A DNA stretch of 32,577 nt from Bacteroidia bacterium (GCA_030430325.1 JAUIFR010000009.1:1-32577), one strand, 5' to 3'; counted from the stretch's first letter, positions 1 to 9,822 are shown. Program-made: numbers and translations. Notes: generated from the sequence alone by a model not told the origin.

Positions 1-3000
1 TTGGAGAGAAGGCACAAGCTTGCCTGACGAGCATTCTCCATCATTACTATTACTTTCAAGTCGGGACTATAGACCAATTTTTTAACTCAATTTTAGCGTC
101 ATTTAGTAGAGAATTGGGCTTCAGTGCCCCTATGAATTTAGAACTTGAGCTTTCATTGGTGCTTGATCAAATTATTGAGCAATGTTATAAGGATGCCAGA
201 AAAGACAAACGCCTTGTAAACTGGCTAACTCAATTCATTCATTATAAAATGGATATGGGTAAATCCTGGCAGCTAGACCAAGCTCTTAAGCAATTTGGTT
301 TTGAACTACTCAAAGAAGAAGTAAAGCAGAATTTCTCCAAAAATAACCAACAATATCAGCCAAAATCTATTAAGGATTTCATGGTATTTATTGAAAAGGT
401 TATCGGAGAATTTGAGCAAACAGTACAACAATATGCCAAGCAGGCAGTTGACCAAATGAAAAACCATGGCTACTGCGTGGATGATTTTAAATATGGCAAA
501 AGTGGTCCTGCCCATTTTTTCGAGAAAATGTTTCATACGATAGAACCACCTGGAATAAGAGCACGACAAGCACTGGATGGAGCATCTCATTGGATTAAAA
601 AAGAAAATAAGGATGATACTGCCATAATGAATTTTGTGGAGAATATACTCATACCTATCTTAGAGCATATCATACACCAGTTTGATGAACATTATCCAAA
701 CTACTTGGGAGCTGTTTTAATTAAAAAAAATATATTTGCCCTAGGCCTTTCTGATTATTTTGATTCGCGCCTAAAAGCCTATCGGCAAAAGCAAAATGTA
801 ATACTTATATCTGATTTGTCTTATATTATTAAGCAAATTACAAGTACTTCTGATGCACCATTTATTTATGAAAAAGTGGGTAATAAATTTGACCACTTTC
901 TAATTGATGAGTTCCAAGATACATCTGATTTTCAGTGGGCTAACCTCAAACCACTCTTACTCAATAGCCTGGGTGAAGGCCGCCAAAGTGCCATAGTCGG
1001 GGATGTGAAACAATCTATTTATAGATGGAGGGGCGCTGATGCTAGCCTACTGAATCATACCTTGCAAACAGAGCTGCACAGGGATTATTGGGAGGAAATT
1101 CGCTTACAAACCAATTGGCGAAGCCACCCAGATCTAATTGCCTTCAATAATTATTTGTTTGATCAGGCCCCAAAAATACTGCTGAATGAATTAACCTCCC
1201 AATTGGACTTAACAGAGCATTCCATGAGCCCAAATATCCAGAGTGTCTTGCAACAAATCATTCAAACATATGAGGAAAATGAACAAACAGCTGCCTCAAA
1301 AAGAAAAGATCAAGCACTAATTCAATTTGAATTTTTGTTAAATCAAGGTGCAGAAAGCTGGAAAGAACAAGCCGTTGAAAAATTATGGGAACAGATTAAG
1401 GAATTTATACATTTAGGATACCAGCCTAGTGACATCGCCATTCTTGTACGTACGCATCATGAGGGGCGTCAAATCATTGAGCTATTAGAAGAGCACATAC
1501 TGGGCACAACATATGCTATTCATTTTAACTCTGAAGAATCCAAAAATATAACGGGAAGTGTAGCGGTGCAATTGATTGTATTTGGACTCACTTGGATTTT
1601 GGAAGAACCAACACAGCTCCATTGGGCCAACCTAGTGTTCTATTATCAATTTTATATCCTTGAAAACACTGAAATTACGTTTAAAGAAATTTCAGAATGC
1701 TATGACCGAGAGGCTCCATCTTACAAACTTTTGCCCATAAACTTTAGTGAGATAGCACAACAATATTCAAAAGACCTCATTTTGCTCACAGAAGAACTAA
1801 TTTCCTGCTTTAACCTTAATGCATTAAGCGATGAGCTAATCAATATTAATTGTTTTCAGGATATTGTACTTACTTTTTGCAAAAAAAACATGGGAGGCGG
1901 CCATGATTTTATTGAATATTGGGGTAAACATAAAGAAAAATTCAATTTACCAATAACTGATGACCATATGGCCATTACAATTTCGACAGTGCATAAAGCC
2001 AAAGGGCTTGAATACCCTATCGTATGTATCCCATACTGTGAATGGTCGCTTGATCATATAGCACAATCACCACCATACTTATGGTGTGATACTTCACAAA
2101 CACACTTCAGACAAATTAATCCTGTGCCTCTAAATTACCAAAAAAAAATAAATGAGTCGCCCTTCCAGGCAAATTATGTGGCCGAAAAAATTAAAATTTA
2201 CTTAGATAATCTCAATTTACTTTATGTTGCATGTACGCGAGCTAAGATAGCTATGTTAGCTTACTCACCTCTTCCAACTGGAAGGACCTTCCATCAAATT
2301 TCCAGCTTGTTGTATGCCTTGTTGAGTCAATCCATAGCGTCAGATCTCTCCAGCAAAAGCGCCTCATTTATGAGTACTAATAAATATTGGAACCAAGAGG
2401 ATCACATATTCAAATATGGTAAGCTCAGTAAGAAATTTATGGAGAAAGCACCAAATAAGCGTGACACTATTGAAGTAGTGTCCCATGAAATAGATGAATC
2501 TCAGGGGTCAAATGCTATGTTAAAATTAACCTACCAAAGCAGAGATATTGCTAAAAATTGGGGGATATATTTGCATACATTTATGGAAAAAGTTCATTAT
2601 TTGGATCAATTTGAACCCTTAATTAAACAAGAAAAAGCGAGAAATCGTTTAACCAAAAATCAAGCAGATAAACTATTGGCAATTTATGAAGAGCTTCATG
2701 CCAATGCCTATACTCGAAATTGGTTTTCTAAACGCTATGAGGTTAGAAATGAATGTCCTATTTATACGTCAACAGGCGAGATAAGAAGACCTGACCGAGT
2801 GCTTATCCGCGAAGGCCAAGCTATCGTGATCGACTTCAAATCAGGCATTCAACTTGATAGTGCCTCTAAGCAAATGCAAGAATACGGACAACTTTTAGAC
2901 GATTTAGGATTTGAATCCATTTTATTATTTATCTTGTATTTAGAACCTTTTAAACTGGTAGAGGTTCCACTGCAGCAAAATATTAATTCTTCTATAATAT

Positions 3001-3002
3001 AA
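1..3002 (+). CDS. UvrD/AddA-like helicase-nuclease, 5' end outside window
   Basis: Superfamily 1 DNA helicase fused to a RecB-type nuclease, of the AddA/RecB kind that processes double-strand breaks for recombination. The reading frame is open from base 3, so the gene starts upstream of the window. The TTG at 114 is not the start, because the codons before it encode the conserved helicase stretch VGTIDQFFNSILASFSRELG (60-119). Other motifs visible: motif II DEFQDTSDFQW (about 907-940), motif III VGDVKQSIYRWRG (about 999-1035), motif IV NWRSHPD (about 1111), motif V HKAKGLEYP (about 1993) and motif VI LLYVACTRAK (about 2218). The C-terminal nuclease shows its conserved His (GIYLHTFMEKV, about 2563), RRPDRV (about 2784) and VIDFKSG (about 2827), so both activities look intact. 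Only the N-terminus with the Walker A loop is missing, by window truncation. The AddB-type partner would be expected outside the window. AddA-like is the best label; the exact subfamily is uncertain. Confidence 0.9.
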   Translation, partial: GEKAQACLTSILHHYYYFQVGTIDQFFNSILASFSRELGFSAPMNLELELSLVLDQIIEQCYKDARKDKRLVNWLTQFIHYKMDMGKSWQLDQALKQFGFELLKEEVKQNFSKNNQQYQPKSIKDFMVFIEKVIGEFEQTVQQYAKQAVDQMKNHGYCVDDFKYGKSGPAHFFEKMFHTIEPPGIRARQALDGASHWIKKENKDDTAIMNFVENILIPILEHIIHQFDEHYPNYLGAVLIKKNIFALGLSDYFDSRLKAYRQKQNVILISDLSYIIKQITSTSDAPFIYEKVGNKFDHFLIDEFQDTSDFQWANLKPLLLNSLGEGRQSAIVGDVKQSIYRWRGADASLLNHTLQTELHRDYWEEIRLQTNWRSHPDLIAFNNYLFDQAPKILLNELTSQLDLTEHSMSPNIQSVLQQIIQTYEENEQTAASKRKDQALIQFEFLLNQGAESWKEQAVEKLWEQIKEFIHLGYQPSDIAILVRTHHEGRQIIELLEEHILGTTYAIHFNSEESKNITGSVAVQLIVFGLTWILEEPTQLHWANLVFYYQFYILENTEITFKEISECYDREAPSYKLLPINFSEIAQQYSKDLILLTEELISCFNLNALSDELININCFQDIVLTFCKKNMGGGHDFIEYWGKHKEKFNLPITDDHMAITISTVHKAKGLEYPIVCIPYCEWSLDHIAQSPPYLWCDTSQTHFRQINPVPLNYQKKINESPFQANYVAEKIKIYLDNLNLLYVACTRAKIAMLAYSPLPTGRTFHQISSLLYALLSQSIASDLSSKSASFMSTNKYWNQEDHIFKYGKLSKKFMEKAPNKRDTIEVVSHEIDESQGSNAMLKLTYQSRDIAKNWGIYLHTFMEKVHYLDQFEPLIKQEKARNRLTKNQADKLLAIYEELHANAYTRNWFSKRYEVRNECPIYTSTGEIRRPDRVLIREGQAIVIDFKSGIQLDSASKQMQEYGQLLDDLGFESILLFILYLEPFKLVEVPLQQNINSSII

Positions 3003-3009
3003 AAAAGAA

Positions 3010-3033
3010 AAAGGCCTCCAAATGGAGACCTTT
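3010..3033. terminator. Bidirectional hairpin terminator between convergent genes
   Basis: AAAGG-C-CTCC and GGAG-A-CCTTT form a stem of nine pairs with one internal C/A mismatch around an AAAT loop. It lies 7 nt after the helicase stop and 29 nt beyond the stop of the minus-strand lipoprotein gene. On the minus strand it is followed by a long T run (complement of the A-rich 3001-3012), giving a good intrinsic terminator for the lipoprotein gene. On the plus strand the trailing T tract is short, so termination of the helicase gene is less certain. Confidence 0.65.
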
Positions 3034-3061
3034 CATTATAAATTTATAACCTAATTGACCA

Positions 3062-4297
3062 TTAATCTTCTTTTGACAAGGTGTAAATATCAAATTCAAG
3101 AGGGTTAGAACTGGTATCATCTATTTTTATTACACCATACTTCGCACCGTCTCCATTTGGCTTATCCGCATCCGTTTTAAATACAATAACTGCTTGACCA
3201 AGAGTAATAGTAGCTTTTGAACTTGCTATAACATCAGAGTTTTCAAAAGCCTCATAAATACTCACTGCTCTTTGCTCTTCCTCTTCATTAGCCAGTGCGT
3301 TAAATTCATCAGCTGTCATAGCACCTACTTTAAACTCTGTAGTGTTTCTTGTTACATCACTAAATACAAGATCAAACGTAGCTTCACTTGGTGATTGTAG
3401 TAAGTTCTCACCAGGTACAAAAACGAAATCTACATAATCAGCCAAACTTGTATTATCTAAAACTGTACCTAATGAATGCCCCTCAAATGTATTGGCCATG
3501 TACAAGCACTTCTTTACTTTATCATCACTATCAAATGCTTCCAAGCTCTCCCCTGTTTTTAAATCTTTAGCAGCATTAATTACTACGAACTTCACATCAA
3601 TATCAGATTGCCCTGTTTGACCATACTGATCATGCGCAATGATTCGAATATAGTGATCTTCACCAATATCTGACAATACTGGCGTATAGCTATAATTAGA
3701 CTCAAACGCCTTGATATTATCACCTGGAATATCAATAACCTTCTCATACTCACCATCACCTGACTTCATTTGAATCTCAATATGAGTTAACTCCCCCTCA
3801 GCAGTACCCTCAAATTCAACTTCAAAAGGATATCCAACCACGGCAACTCCTACAGATGAATTAATGAAGTTATTTATGGCAACTGTCGGTGCTGCTGGAG
3901 CCTCACTATTTGTTACAGTATAGGTTAATGTAGTTTCATTTTCTGCAGTAGTTGCAGTAAATGTAAAGACTACATCTTGAATAATATCCTCTACAGAATA
4001 AGAGAATTTATAAGTATTCTCTTCCTCTCCATCTTCTAAATCATAACTCGTAGCAGCATCATCTCCTACTTTTTTTGTGGCCACCATTGATGTTATGGTG
4101 CCGTTGGTATTCGCTTGAATGGTAAACTCAACCGCATCTCCTGGTTTACCAGCATATGAAGTCCCCGCTTCAGCTTCTACAAACTCCAATGTTAAAACTG
4201 GAGCAGGAGCAGGAGCAGGATCCTTCTTACAACTATACATACCCACTAATAAAACTGTTATTAGTGTAAAAAAGGCAAAATTTTGAAATCTTCTCAT
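3062..4297 (-). CDS. Ig-like repeat lipoprotein, function unknown
   Basis: 411-aa exported lipoprotein. Residues 1-22 form a signal peptide ending in GMYS, and Cys23 begins the mature protein with CKKDPAPAPAP. The Lys-Lys-Asp after the cysteine resembles signals that place Bacteroidetes lipoproteins on the cell surface, and the Ala-Pro run is a flexible linker. Two beta-rich, Ig-like segments follow (about 32-130 and 135-240; TFTATTAENETTLTYTV and RIIAHDQYGQTGQSDIDVKF are typical strands). A C-terminal part of about 165 aa is not recognised. No catalytic motif is visible, so binding or structural work at the outer membrane is the plausible role. It is a single gene: 201 bp separate it from rnhB upstream and a hairpin terminator lies downstream. 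No Shine-Dalgarno precedes the ATG, which is usual in this phylum. Confidence 0.7.
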   Translation of the reverse strand: MRRFQNFAFFTLITVLLVGMYSCKKDPAPAPAPVLTLEFVEAEAGTSYAGKPGDAVEFTIQANTNGTITSMVATKKVGDDAATSYDLEDGEEENTYKFSYSVEDIIQDVVFTFTATTAENETTLTYTVTNSEAPAAPTVAINNFINSSVGVAVVGYPFEVEFEGTAEGELTHIEIQMKSGDGEYEKVIDIPGDNIKAFESNYSYTPVLSDIGEDHYIRIIAHDQYGQTGQSDIDVKFVVINAAKDLKTGESLEAFDSDDKVKKCLYMANTFEGHSLGTVLDNTSLADYVDFVFVPGENLLQSPSEATFDLVFSDVTRNTTEFKVGAMTADEFNALANEEEEQRAVSIYEAFENSDVIASSKATITLGQAVIVFKTDADKPNGDGAKYGVIKIDDTSSNPLEFDIYTLSKED

Positions 4298-4498
4298 GAC
4301 AAATGTGTTTAACTATTTTCTTTTTATTTTTTTCAATTAATTTAATTGGTATACCTTACAATAGTCAATATTGCACAAACTATGCCAAAATGTAATTCAT
4401 TGCATAAAAAATTTTTAATTCATTGATCTCCAGCGTATTAATATGCAATAAAAATTAATGTAATGATCAAATATTTGGAGTGACTAGAAATTTGAACG

Positions 4499-5110
4499 CT
4501 AAAAAAGCTCCAGTTGCTGGTCTGGATCGGGCAATTGTTTGAAACTTTTACGGTGCAGCGGTGTAATACCGAATTCGGCAATGGCGGCCCGGTGAGATTT
4601 AGTAGGATATCCCCTATTTTTCATCCAATTATATTGAGGAAATCGCCTTGCTTGAGCTACCATAAACTCATCTCGACTAGTTTTTGCTAAAATTGAAGCT
4701 GCTGCAATAGCCAGATACTTTCCGTCACCTTTGATAATACATTGATGAGGGATTTTGGTTTGATTATTAAAACGATTCCCATCAATTAATAAACTTTCGG
4801 GCCTTATTTTAAGTGATTGAATGGCTCTGTTCATAGCCAAAAAAGATGCCTGCAATATATTGATCTCATCGATAACTATTGGAGGTACAAACGAAACGGC
4901 ATAAGAGCGCGCATGCTTTACGATCTCATCTTTAAGTTGATTGCGTTGCTTTTCGGTTAGCTTCTTGGAGTCGTTCAAACCTGGATGGACAAATTCTTTT
5001 GGTAAAATTACTGCTGCTGCTACCACTGGGCCTGCCAAACATCCTCGCCCTGCTTCATCCACACCTGCTTCAATTGCATTCTTGTCTAAATAGGGCTTCA
5101 GCATCACCAT
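4499..5110 (-). CDS. rnhB: Ribonuclease HII
   Basis: Cleaves the RNA strand of RNA-DNA hybrids and removes single ribonucleotides misincorporated in DNA; cytoplasmic. The 203-aa length is normal. The four acidic active-site residues are visible: Asp18 and Glu19 in VDEAGRG, Asp110 in LLIDGNRF and Asp147 in LAKTSRDEF. The GRG substrate-recognition motif is at 21-23, and the family C-terminal block NRGYPTKSH...GITPLHRKSF is present. The start at 5110 is only 2 nt beyond the stop of the upstream metalloprotease gene, so the two are probably co-transcribed and perhaps translationally coupled. An ATG two codons later (5104) would also work. The 3' end runs into a 201-bp AT-rich spacer with no clear terminator. 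Confidence 0.95.
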   Translation of the reverse strand: MVMLKPYLDKNAIEAGVDEAGRGCLAGPVVAAAVILPKEFVHPGLNDSKKLTEKQRNQLKDEIVKHARSYAVSFVPPIVIDEINILQASFLAMNRAIQSLKIRPESLLIDGNRFNNQTKIPHQCIIKGDGKYLAIAAASILAKTSRDEFMVAQARRFPQYNWMKNRGYPTKSHRAAIAEFGITPLHRKSFKQLPDPDQQLELF

Positions 5111-5112
5111 AC

Positions 5113-8112
5113 TTAATATACAACGAACCTTTTAGTATCATTAAGGGAGTTGCTCTTTGCATTAACGAAGTAAACCCCGGGCCTTAAGGCACTCACATTT
5201 AATTTATAAGTATGATTTAGTGTCTGAGGAAATACTTGATCCAGCAATATCATACCTTGTGAATTAATTAACTTAATATGTACATCTTGTACTTCTTTTA
5301 CTTGAAAAGAAACATTAGCATAATTCCCCGATGATGGGTTTGGATGTATTTTAAAATCATTCATTCCAACACTATGAATGGGTGAGCTTGTATTAAATAA
5401 TTCAATATCATCTATATATAAATTATTTCCATTATCATTCATAGCTACAAAAACTAACCGAACCTCCGAATTACCCACAAATGCTGAAAGGTCAATATCA
5501 ATGGTTCTCCAGTCAGCATCTGTGCTGGGCTCCCAATTTGAGGTATTCACTGTAGTTGCTAGCTCACCACCATATGCCTCAAAAAGTACCAGCGGCTCAA
5601 TATCCTTACAACCTGCGTACCCCAGCAACATAAGTCCATCTTCTTGGCTTATCGTATTAGCATAGGCTAGCCTAAAAGAAAGCGCCGCTTCATTCAAATG
5701 ACTTAGATCTAATATAGGGCTATAAATATAATCTTTGGCATCAAGCTGGTCATAATTAAAGTGATTAAGCTGTAAAGCAATATTAACCTGATTTTCTTCA
5801 AAAGTATTAACCAACTCCCATCCAATATCTTGGTCTGGATTAATAATAGTCCAATCAAGCGCTTCATTTTCAGTTATATTAAATGGCTCCCGAAATGGTA
5901 TTTCGAGTTTATCGTTAAAGTAAACAATACTTTTTTCTAGTGAATTATTAGTAGGATCATCGTCAACAAGCAAATTGGGATTAGCTAGGGTCAACTTAAA
6001 GTCACCGGAAGTCAATTGACCAATATTTGAAACTGTAATGGTATCTTTTTCTTCAGATATCAATTGTGCATAAATATGCTGCTGGTTAATAGCACCATGA
6101 TTCAGCTGATATTGAATATCAAATGCTGTGATATCTTTTACCCCTATATTCTCAACTACAAACTGAAGCTGTGGTTCCTGACTACAAAATGCATATTCAG
6201 GGGATACTATTTCATGGAGTACCAAATCATACCCAAAATTTTCAATGACTTCGATCAATATATTATCTAAGTATAAATTATTGCCATTAGCATTCTTTGC
6301 CATAAAAGCAACTTGTACTTGATCATAACCCGTAAAATCTGTTAAATCAATCATGACCTGCTCCCAATCATCGCTCCCCTCAGGCACAAATGACTGCTCT
6401 GTACTTGGGGCAGTTGCCAAATTGGTACCAGATCGATTAAACAATGGTTGTAAGCTAAACGTATTGCCACAATCTGTTGATACCTTAATGATTAATTGAT
6501 CGCCAATTAATTGGTTACGAGCTGCATAAGCAAAATCAAAATATAATTTAGCATCGTTAATTTTCGAAAAATCAAAAATAGGTGTAAGTAAATAATCCAC
6601 CGCATTAACGTTAGCATAATCGAAAAAAGCCATTTTTAAAGCTTCATTATCAATTACATTTGATGGAGCTGACGCGGTTGTCCAACCTATCTGTTGATCA
6701 GAGTTTCGAATAAGATATGACGGTTGGACTCCTTCAAAATTCTCTGTATAGGGCAAATCCCTGTTAACAGATACATAGGTATCTTGATCCAGCATGTTAT
6801 TTTCAGCGTTATCATCAGTTTGATTATTGGCTTGAATCAACTCAAATTGAAGAATTTGGCTTTCGAGAGGTGTTAGTTCCGCATTATTAAAAGTAATACT
6901 CGCCGTATCAAAGCTATTGAGCGGTGGATCAAATTGAACGTCTTTTGTCTCATATATGACGTTATTTATGCGAAAAGCTACCCTGGCTTGACTAATGGCA
7001 TTAATACCATAGTTGCGGACATTTATTTTTGGTAAAACAGTAGCATCACATTGACCAACCTGAGGATGCATAACCGATCGAATACCCAAATCTAAATCTA
7101 CCTGTGGAGCAGGATCTTCTAATGCTACTGATATCAATAAACTTTTTCTTCTTGGACTATTTTCGAGTACCGTTCTCATTCTAGCTTTTTGATCTAGGGT
7201 AAAAAGGTTCATACAAACATCGTCCGAATAATCCATATAATTCTCAAACATGTCCCTGCTATCACAAGAAAAAGCTTGGTCAGGTGTTGGGCAATAAAGG
7301 TAAGAACTGCCTGCATTTGGCGTATCCTCACAGTAATCATCGGCCTCACAACCTCCATCCCCCCAAATATGGATTAGCCCTAAATAATGCCCCACTTCAT
7401 GGGTGGTTGTCCTACCCCGATCATAGGCTTCTTCGTCCATTACAGGAAAATTCCCTTTCAACAATGATCCAAATACATGGTAACTGATCACGATACCATC
7501 AAGTAAGGGGTCTGTCTGGCTTTCATCAATTCCATCAAGGTCTGTTTCTGGAAATTCTGCCATACCTAGCAAATTTCCGCTTAATTTTGTCACCCATATA
7601 TTAAAGTAATCTTCTGAAGGCCAATAACTTAAGCTTTTTAGTTCTGGCAGACTCGGACGGCTCCAAGTCGTATTGGTGCCTAATGTTCTAGTAATTCCAT
7701 TTGTTGGAATACCTTCAGGGTCCTGTTTTGCCATTACAAATTCGATATGAGTATCCGTAGCAATAGATTCAAATTCTGCAGGAGTATTTTCCTTATCGGC
7801 ATTGAGTCTTCTGAAATCTTCATTAATCACCTCAATTTGTGCTAAAATCTGTTCATCAGAAATATTTACCCCCTCACCTTCTTGCTCTCCATTATGCACT
7901 ACATGGACCACAACTGGCACATAATAAACCTCATCATCTTGCTGAGTGCCTTGTATTTTATTTTTAATCTTTGGCTGGGTTTGCTTATTTTTAAGCCAGT
8001 TCTCAAATGTTAACGTATTTTGTTTAGAGCGCACGGGCACATCACAGCGTTGCGCCAATCCGCTTTGGCCAATGAATACTAAACTTAACATGATCAGAAC
8101 TAGCCTTTGCAT
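5113..8112 (-). CDS. Secreted M43/PAPP-A-like metalloprotease with T9SS sorting domain
   Basis: Exported zinc protease, about 999 aa. The ATG at 8112 (MQRLVLIMLSLVFIGQSGLAQ) starts a clean signal peptide; a longer version would need a TTG at 8121 and adds only three residues. The catalytic domain carries the zincin motif HEVGHYLGLIH (about residues 237-247) and a downstream Met-turn YMDYSDD (about 290), as in the pappalysin/cytophagalysin family M43. The middle contains two long beta-sandwich modules of the choice-of-anchor J / MAM-like kind; each ends in near-identical wording, VQVAFMAKNANGNNLYLDNI and VRLVFVAMNDNGNNLYIDDI. CARDB-like strands lie between them. The last roughly 80 aa (HPNPSSGNYANVSF ... 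LRPGVYFVNAKS ... KRFVVY) are a type A C-terminal sorting domain, so the protein should cross the outer membrane by the type IX system. Likely substrates are extracellular proteins. mtaB lies 72 bp upstream and rnhB follows at once. Confidence 0.88.
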   Translation of the reverse strand: MQRLVLIMLSLVFIGQSGLAQRCDVPVRSKQNTLTFENWLKNKQTQPKIKNKIQGTQQDDEVYYVPVVVHVVHNGEQEGEGVNISDEQILAQIEVINEDFRRLNADKENTPAEFESIATDTHIEFVMAKQDPEGIPTNGITRTLGTNTTWSRPSLPELKSLSYWPSEDYFNIWVTKLSGNLLGMAEFPETDLDGIDESQTDPLLDGIVISYHVFGSLLKGNFPVMDEEAYDRGRTTTHEVGHYLGLIHIWGDGGCEADDYCEDTPNAGSSYLYCPTPDQAFSCDSRDMFENYMDYSDDVCMNLFTLDQKARMRTVLENSPRRKSLLISVALEDPAPQVDLDLGIRSVMHPQVGQCDATVLPKINVRNYGINAISQARVAFRINNVIYETKDVQFDPPLNSFDTASITFNNAELTPLESQILQFELIQANNQTDDNAENNMLDQDTYVSVNRDLPYTENFEGVQPSYLIRNSDQQIGWTTASAPSNVIDNEALKMAFFDYANVNAVDYLLTPIFDFSKINDAKLYFDFAYAARNQLIGDQLIIKVSTDCGNTFSLQPLFNRSGTNLATAPSTEQSFVPEGSDDWEQVMIDLTDFTGYDQVQVAFMAKNANGNNLYLDNILIEVIENFGYDLVLHEIVSPEYAFCSQEPQLQFVVENIGVKDITAFDIQYQLNHGAINQQHIYAQLISEEKDTITVSNIGQLTSGDFKLTLANPNLLVDDDPTNNSLEKSIVYFNDKLEIPFREPFNITENEALDWTIINPDQDIGWELVNTFEENQVNIALQLNHFNYDQLDAKDYIYSPILDLSHLNEAALSFRLAYANTISQEDGLMLLGYAGCKDIEPLVLFEAYGGELATTVNTSNWEPSTDADWRTIDIDLSAFVGNSEVRLVFVAMNDNGNNLYIDDIELFNTSSPIHSVGMNDFKIHPNPSSGNYANVSFQVKEVQDVHIKLINSQGMILLDQVFPQTLNHTYKLNVSALRPGVYFVNAKSNSLNDTKRFVVY

Positions 8113-8184
8113 AGTTAACAAGGTTCTTTTTATCCTAATTTAAACAAATTCTATACCAATTTCATTCAAAAACTAAAATTTAAC

Positions 8185-9543
8185 CTATTTGGAAGGAATT
8201 GATTGGCCCCTTTCATCATTTTTAACTAAGCTTTCCGAATCAACCTCATAAGATTCCATAACTTGATCGATGCGTTCACCAATTACCAGCTGCTGAACCG
8301 TATTTACTTTAATAGGATCGTATGGTGCACACACTCTAATATAATTTTCGGTAAAACCGTGCATAAATCCATCGTTCACATCTTGCTCAAACAAAACTTT
8401 TTGCTTGCTGCCAATAAACCGATCATAAAAAATTTGCCGATACTTTTTAGAATACTCACGCAATATTTTTGATCGCTTATGAATGGTACTAGACTCTACT
8501 TGATCCGGTAAACTCACGGCAACGGTATTTTCGCGTTGCGAATACGAAAACACATGTAAATAGGAGAGGTTAAGAGAATCAATAAAAGATACAGTCTCTT
8601 GAAATTCAGCTTCACCTTCACCAGGGAACCCCACAATGACGTCCGCTCCAATACAAGCATTAGGAAGAACACTATGTATATATGTAATTCGATCTTGGTA
8701 TAACTCTTTAAGGTACCTCCTACGCATACTTTTCAGTATTTTATTACTACCTGACTGCATCGGAATATGGAAATGTGGCATAAAATGTTTGGAATGAGCA
8801 ACAAATTCAATAATCTCCTTGCTTAGCAAGTTTGGCTCAATGGATGAAATTCGAATGCGCACATCGCCTTCAAGCTGATCTAATGACTTTACCAAATCCA
8901 AAAAATTACCTTTTCGGCTACCATTTTGGAGCCCATAGTCTCCAATATTCACTCCAGTAAGTACTATTTCTTTAGTACCCTTTTCAAGTAGTTTTTGAGC
9001 ATGAGATCTAACTGAATCGATCGTATCACTCCTACTTTTCCCTCTTGCTAGTGGAATCGTGCAAAACGCACATGAATAATCACATCCATCCTGTACCTTT
9101 AAAAAGGTACGTGTGCGACCTTCAGTTGTATGTGCATGATTAAATTCAGTTGCCTGATCTATTGGTGATTGAACAATTTTTGGATGCTCTGATTTAGTAA
9201 ACCCCTTAATGAGATCTGGTAGCTCAAACTTCTCTTTAGCACCCAATACAATATCTACACCTGGTATCTCGCTAATTTCTTTTGGCTTAAGCTGTGCATA
9301 GCACCCCACTATTGCAATATAAGCATGCGGCGAAATTTTTAACGCCTCTCGAATCACCTTTCTACACTTCTTATTAGCATTTTCAGTTACTGAACAAGTA
9401 TTAATGATGTATACATCAGGCGCATCTTGAAATGCCACTTGCTGATGACCTCGCTGGCTCAGTTGATCCGCTAGTGCTGATGTTTCTGAGAAATTTAACT
9501 TACATCCTAAGGTATAATAGGCTACCTTTTTCATGGGCTTCAT
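8185..9543 (-). CDS. mtaB: tRNA t6A37 methylthiotransferase MtaB
   Basis: Radical-SAM enzyme that adds a methylthio group to N6-threonylcarbamoyladenosine at position 37 of ANN-decoding tRNAs. The 452 aa contain all expected parts. The N-terminal UPF0004 domain has cluster cysteines 14 (TLGCKLN), 50 (NTCSVT) and 81 (VGCYAQ). The radical-SAM cluster CDYSCAFC has Cys154, 158 and 161, followed by TIPLARGKSRS. A C-terminal TRAM-like segment ends the protein. The TLGCKLNFSE start and the CTIPLARG loop favour MtaB over MiaB or RimO. The ATG at 9543 and the ATG three codons later (9534) are both possible; the second gives MKKVAYYTLGCK, closer to the family start. It is the first minus-strand gene of this group and is divergent from the Rhs locus. 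I saw no convincing TAnnTTTG promoter in its upstream region. Confidence 0.93.
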   Translation of the reverse strand: MKPMKKVAYYTLGCKLNFSETSALADQLSQRGHQQVAFQDAPDVYIINTCSVTENANKKCRKVIREALKISPHAYIAIVGCYAQLKPKEISEIPGVDIVLGAKEKFELPDLIKGFTKSEHPKIVQSPIDQATEFNHAHTTEGRTRTFLKVQDGCDYSCAFCTIPLARGKSRSDTIDSVRSHAQKLLEKGTKEIVLTGVNIGDYGLQNGSRKGNFLDLVKSLDQLEGDVRIRISSIEPNLLSKEIIEFVAHSKHFMPHFHIPMQSGSNKILKSMRRRYLKELYQDRITYIHSVLPNACIGADVIVGFPGEGEAEFQETVSFIDSLNLSYLHVFSYSQRENTVAVSLPDQVESSTIHKRSKILREYSKKYRQIFYDRFIGSKQKVLFEQDVNDGFMHGFTENYIRVCAPYDPIKVNTVQQLVIGERIDQVMESYEVDSESLVKNDERGQSIPSK

Positions 9544-9681
9544 TCATTTTTCATAAAACTAATGCATCCAACTTAGAACTACTATCAATTTAATAAAAAA
9601 ATTAATCCGAATTATTCATCCCAATATCGTAATGAGAGTCAAATATCCAAAACACTTGATTTTGAAGGAGTTTATGGTCAG

Positions 9682-9760
9682 GACAAACCGTTAAGAAATG
9701 ATCCAAAGGGATCATTTTAGGATTGGGCCAGCCTGCAGCGTAGAGGCATAGGATGGTGAA
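9682..9760 (+). repeat. Dispersed hairpin repeat, left copy
   Basis: Shares about 57 nearly identical positions with the reverse complement of 32522-32577. Common blocks are CGTTAAGAAATG, CATTTTAG and TTGGGCCAGCCTGCAG; a less conserved tail includes GGATGG. The core is a stem of AAATGATCC (9696-9704) and GGATCATTT (9709-9717) with a 4-nt loop. In the other copy the fifth-to-sixth stem position changes on both sides (GATCC/GGATC becomes GCTCC/GGAGC), so pairing is kept. It is clearly GC-richer than the flanking DNA. It has no ORF of its own. It could be a non-autonomous palindromic element of the REP/MITE kind or a structured RNA; the two cannot be told apart from one window. Confidence 0.7.
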
Positions 9761-9822
9761 TAATACGGGTTAACAACCCTGAGCGTTAGAAGTTAGTTTA
9801 ATCTAAAATATTGATAGCGAGC

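Noticed and set aside
114-3002. Helicase gene starting at TTG 114
   Set aside because: The frame is open from base 3 and the codons at 60-119 encode a conserved helicase motif, so the true start is upstream of the window.
8113-8121. TTG start three codons before the metalloprotease ATG
   Set aside because: The ATG at 8112 directly begins a good signal peptide; the extra residues add nothing.
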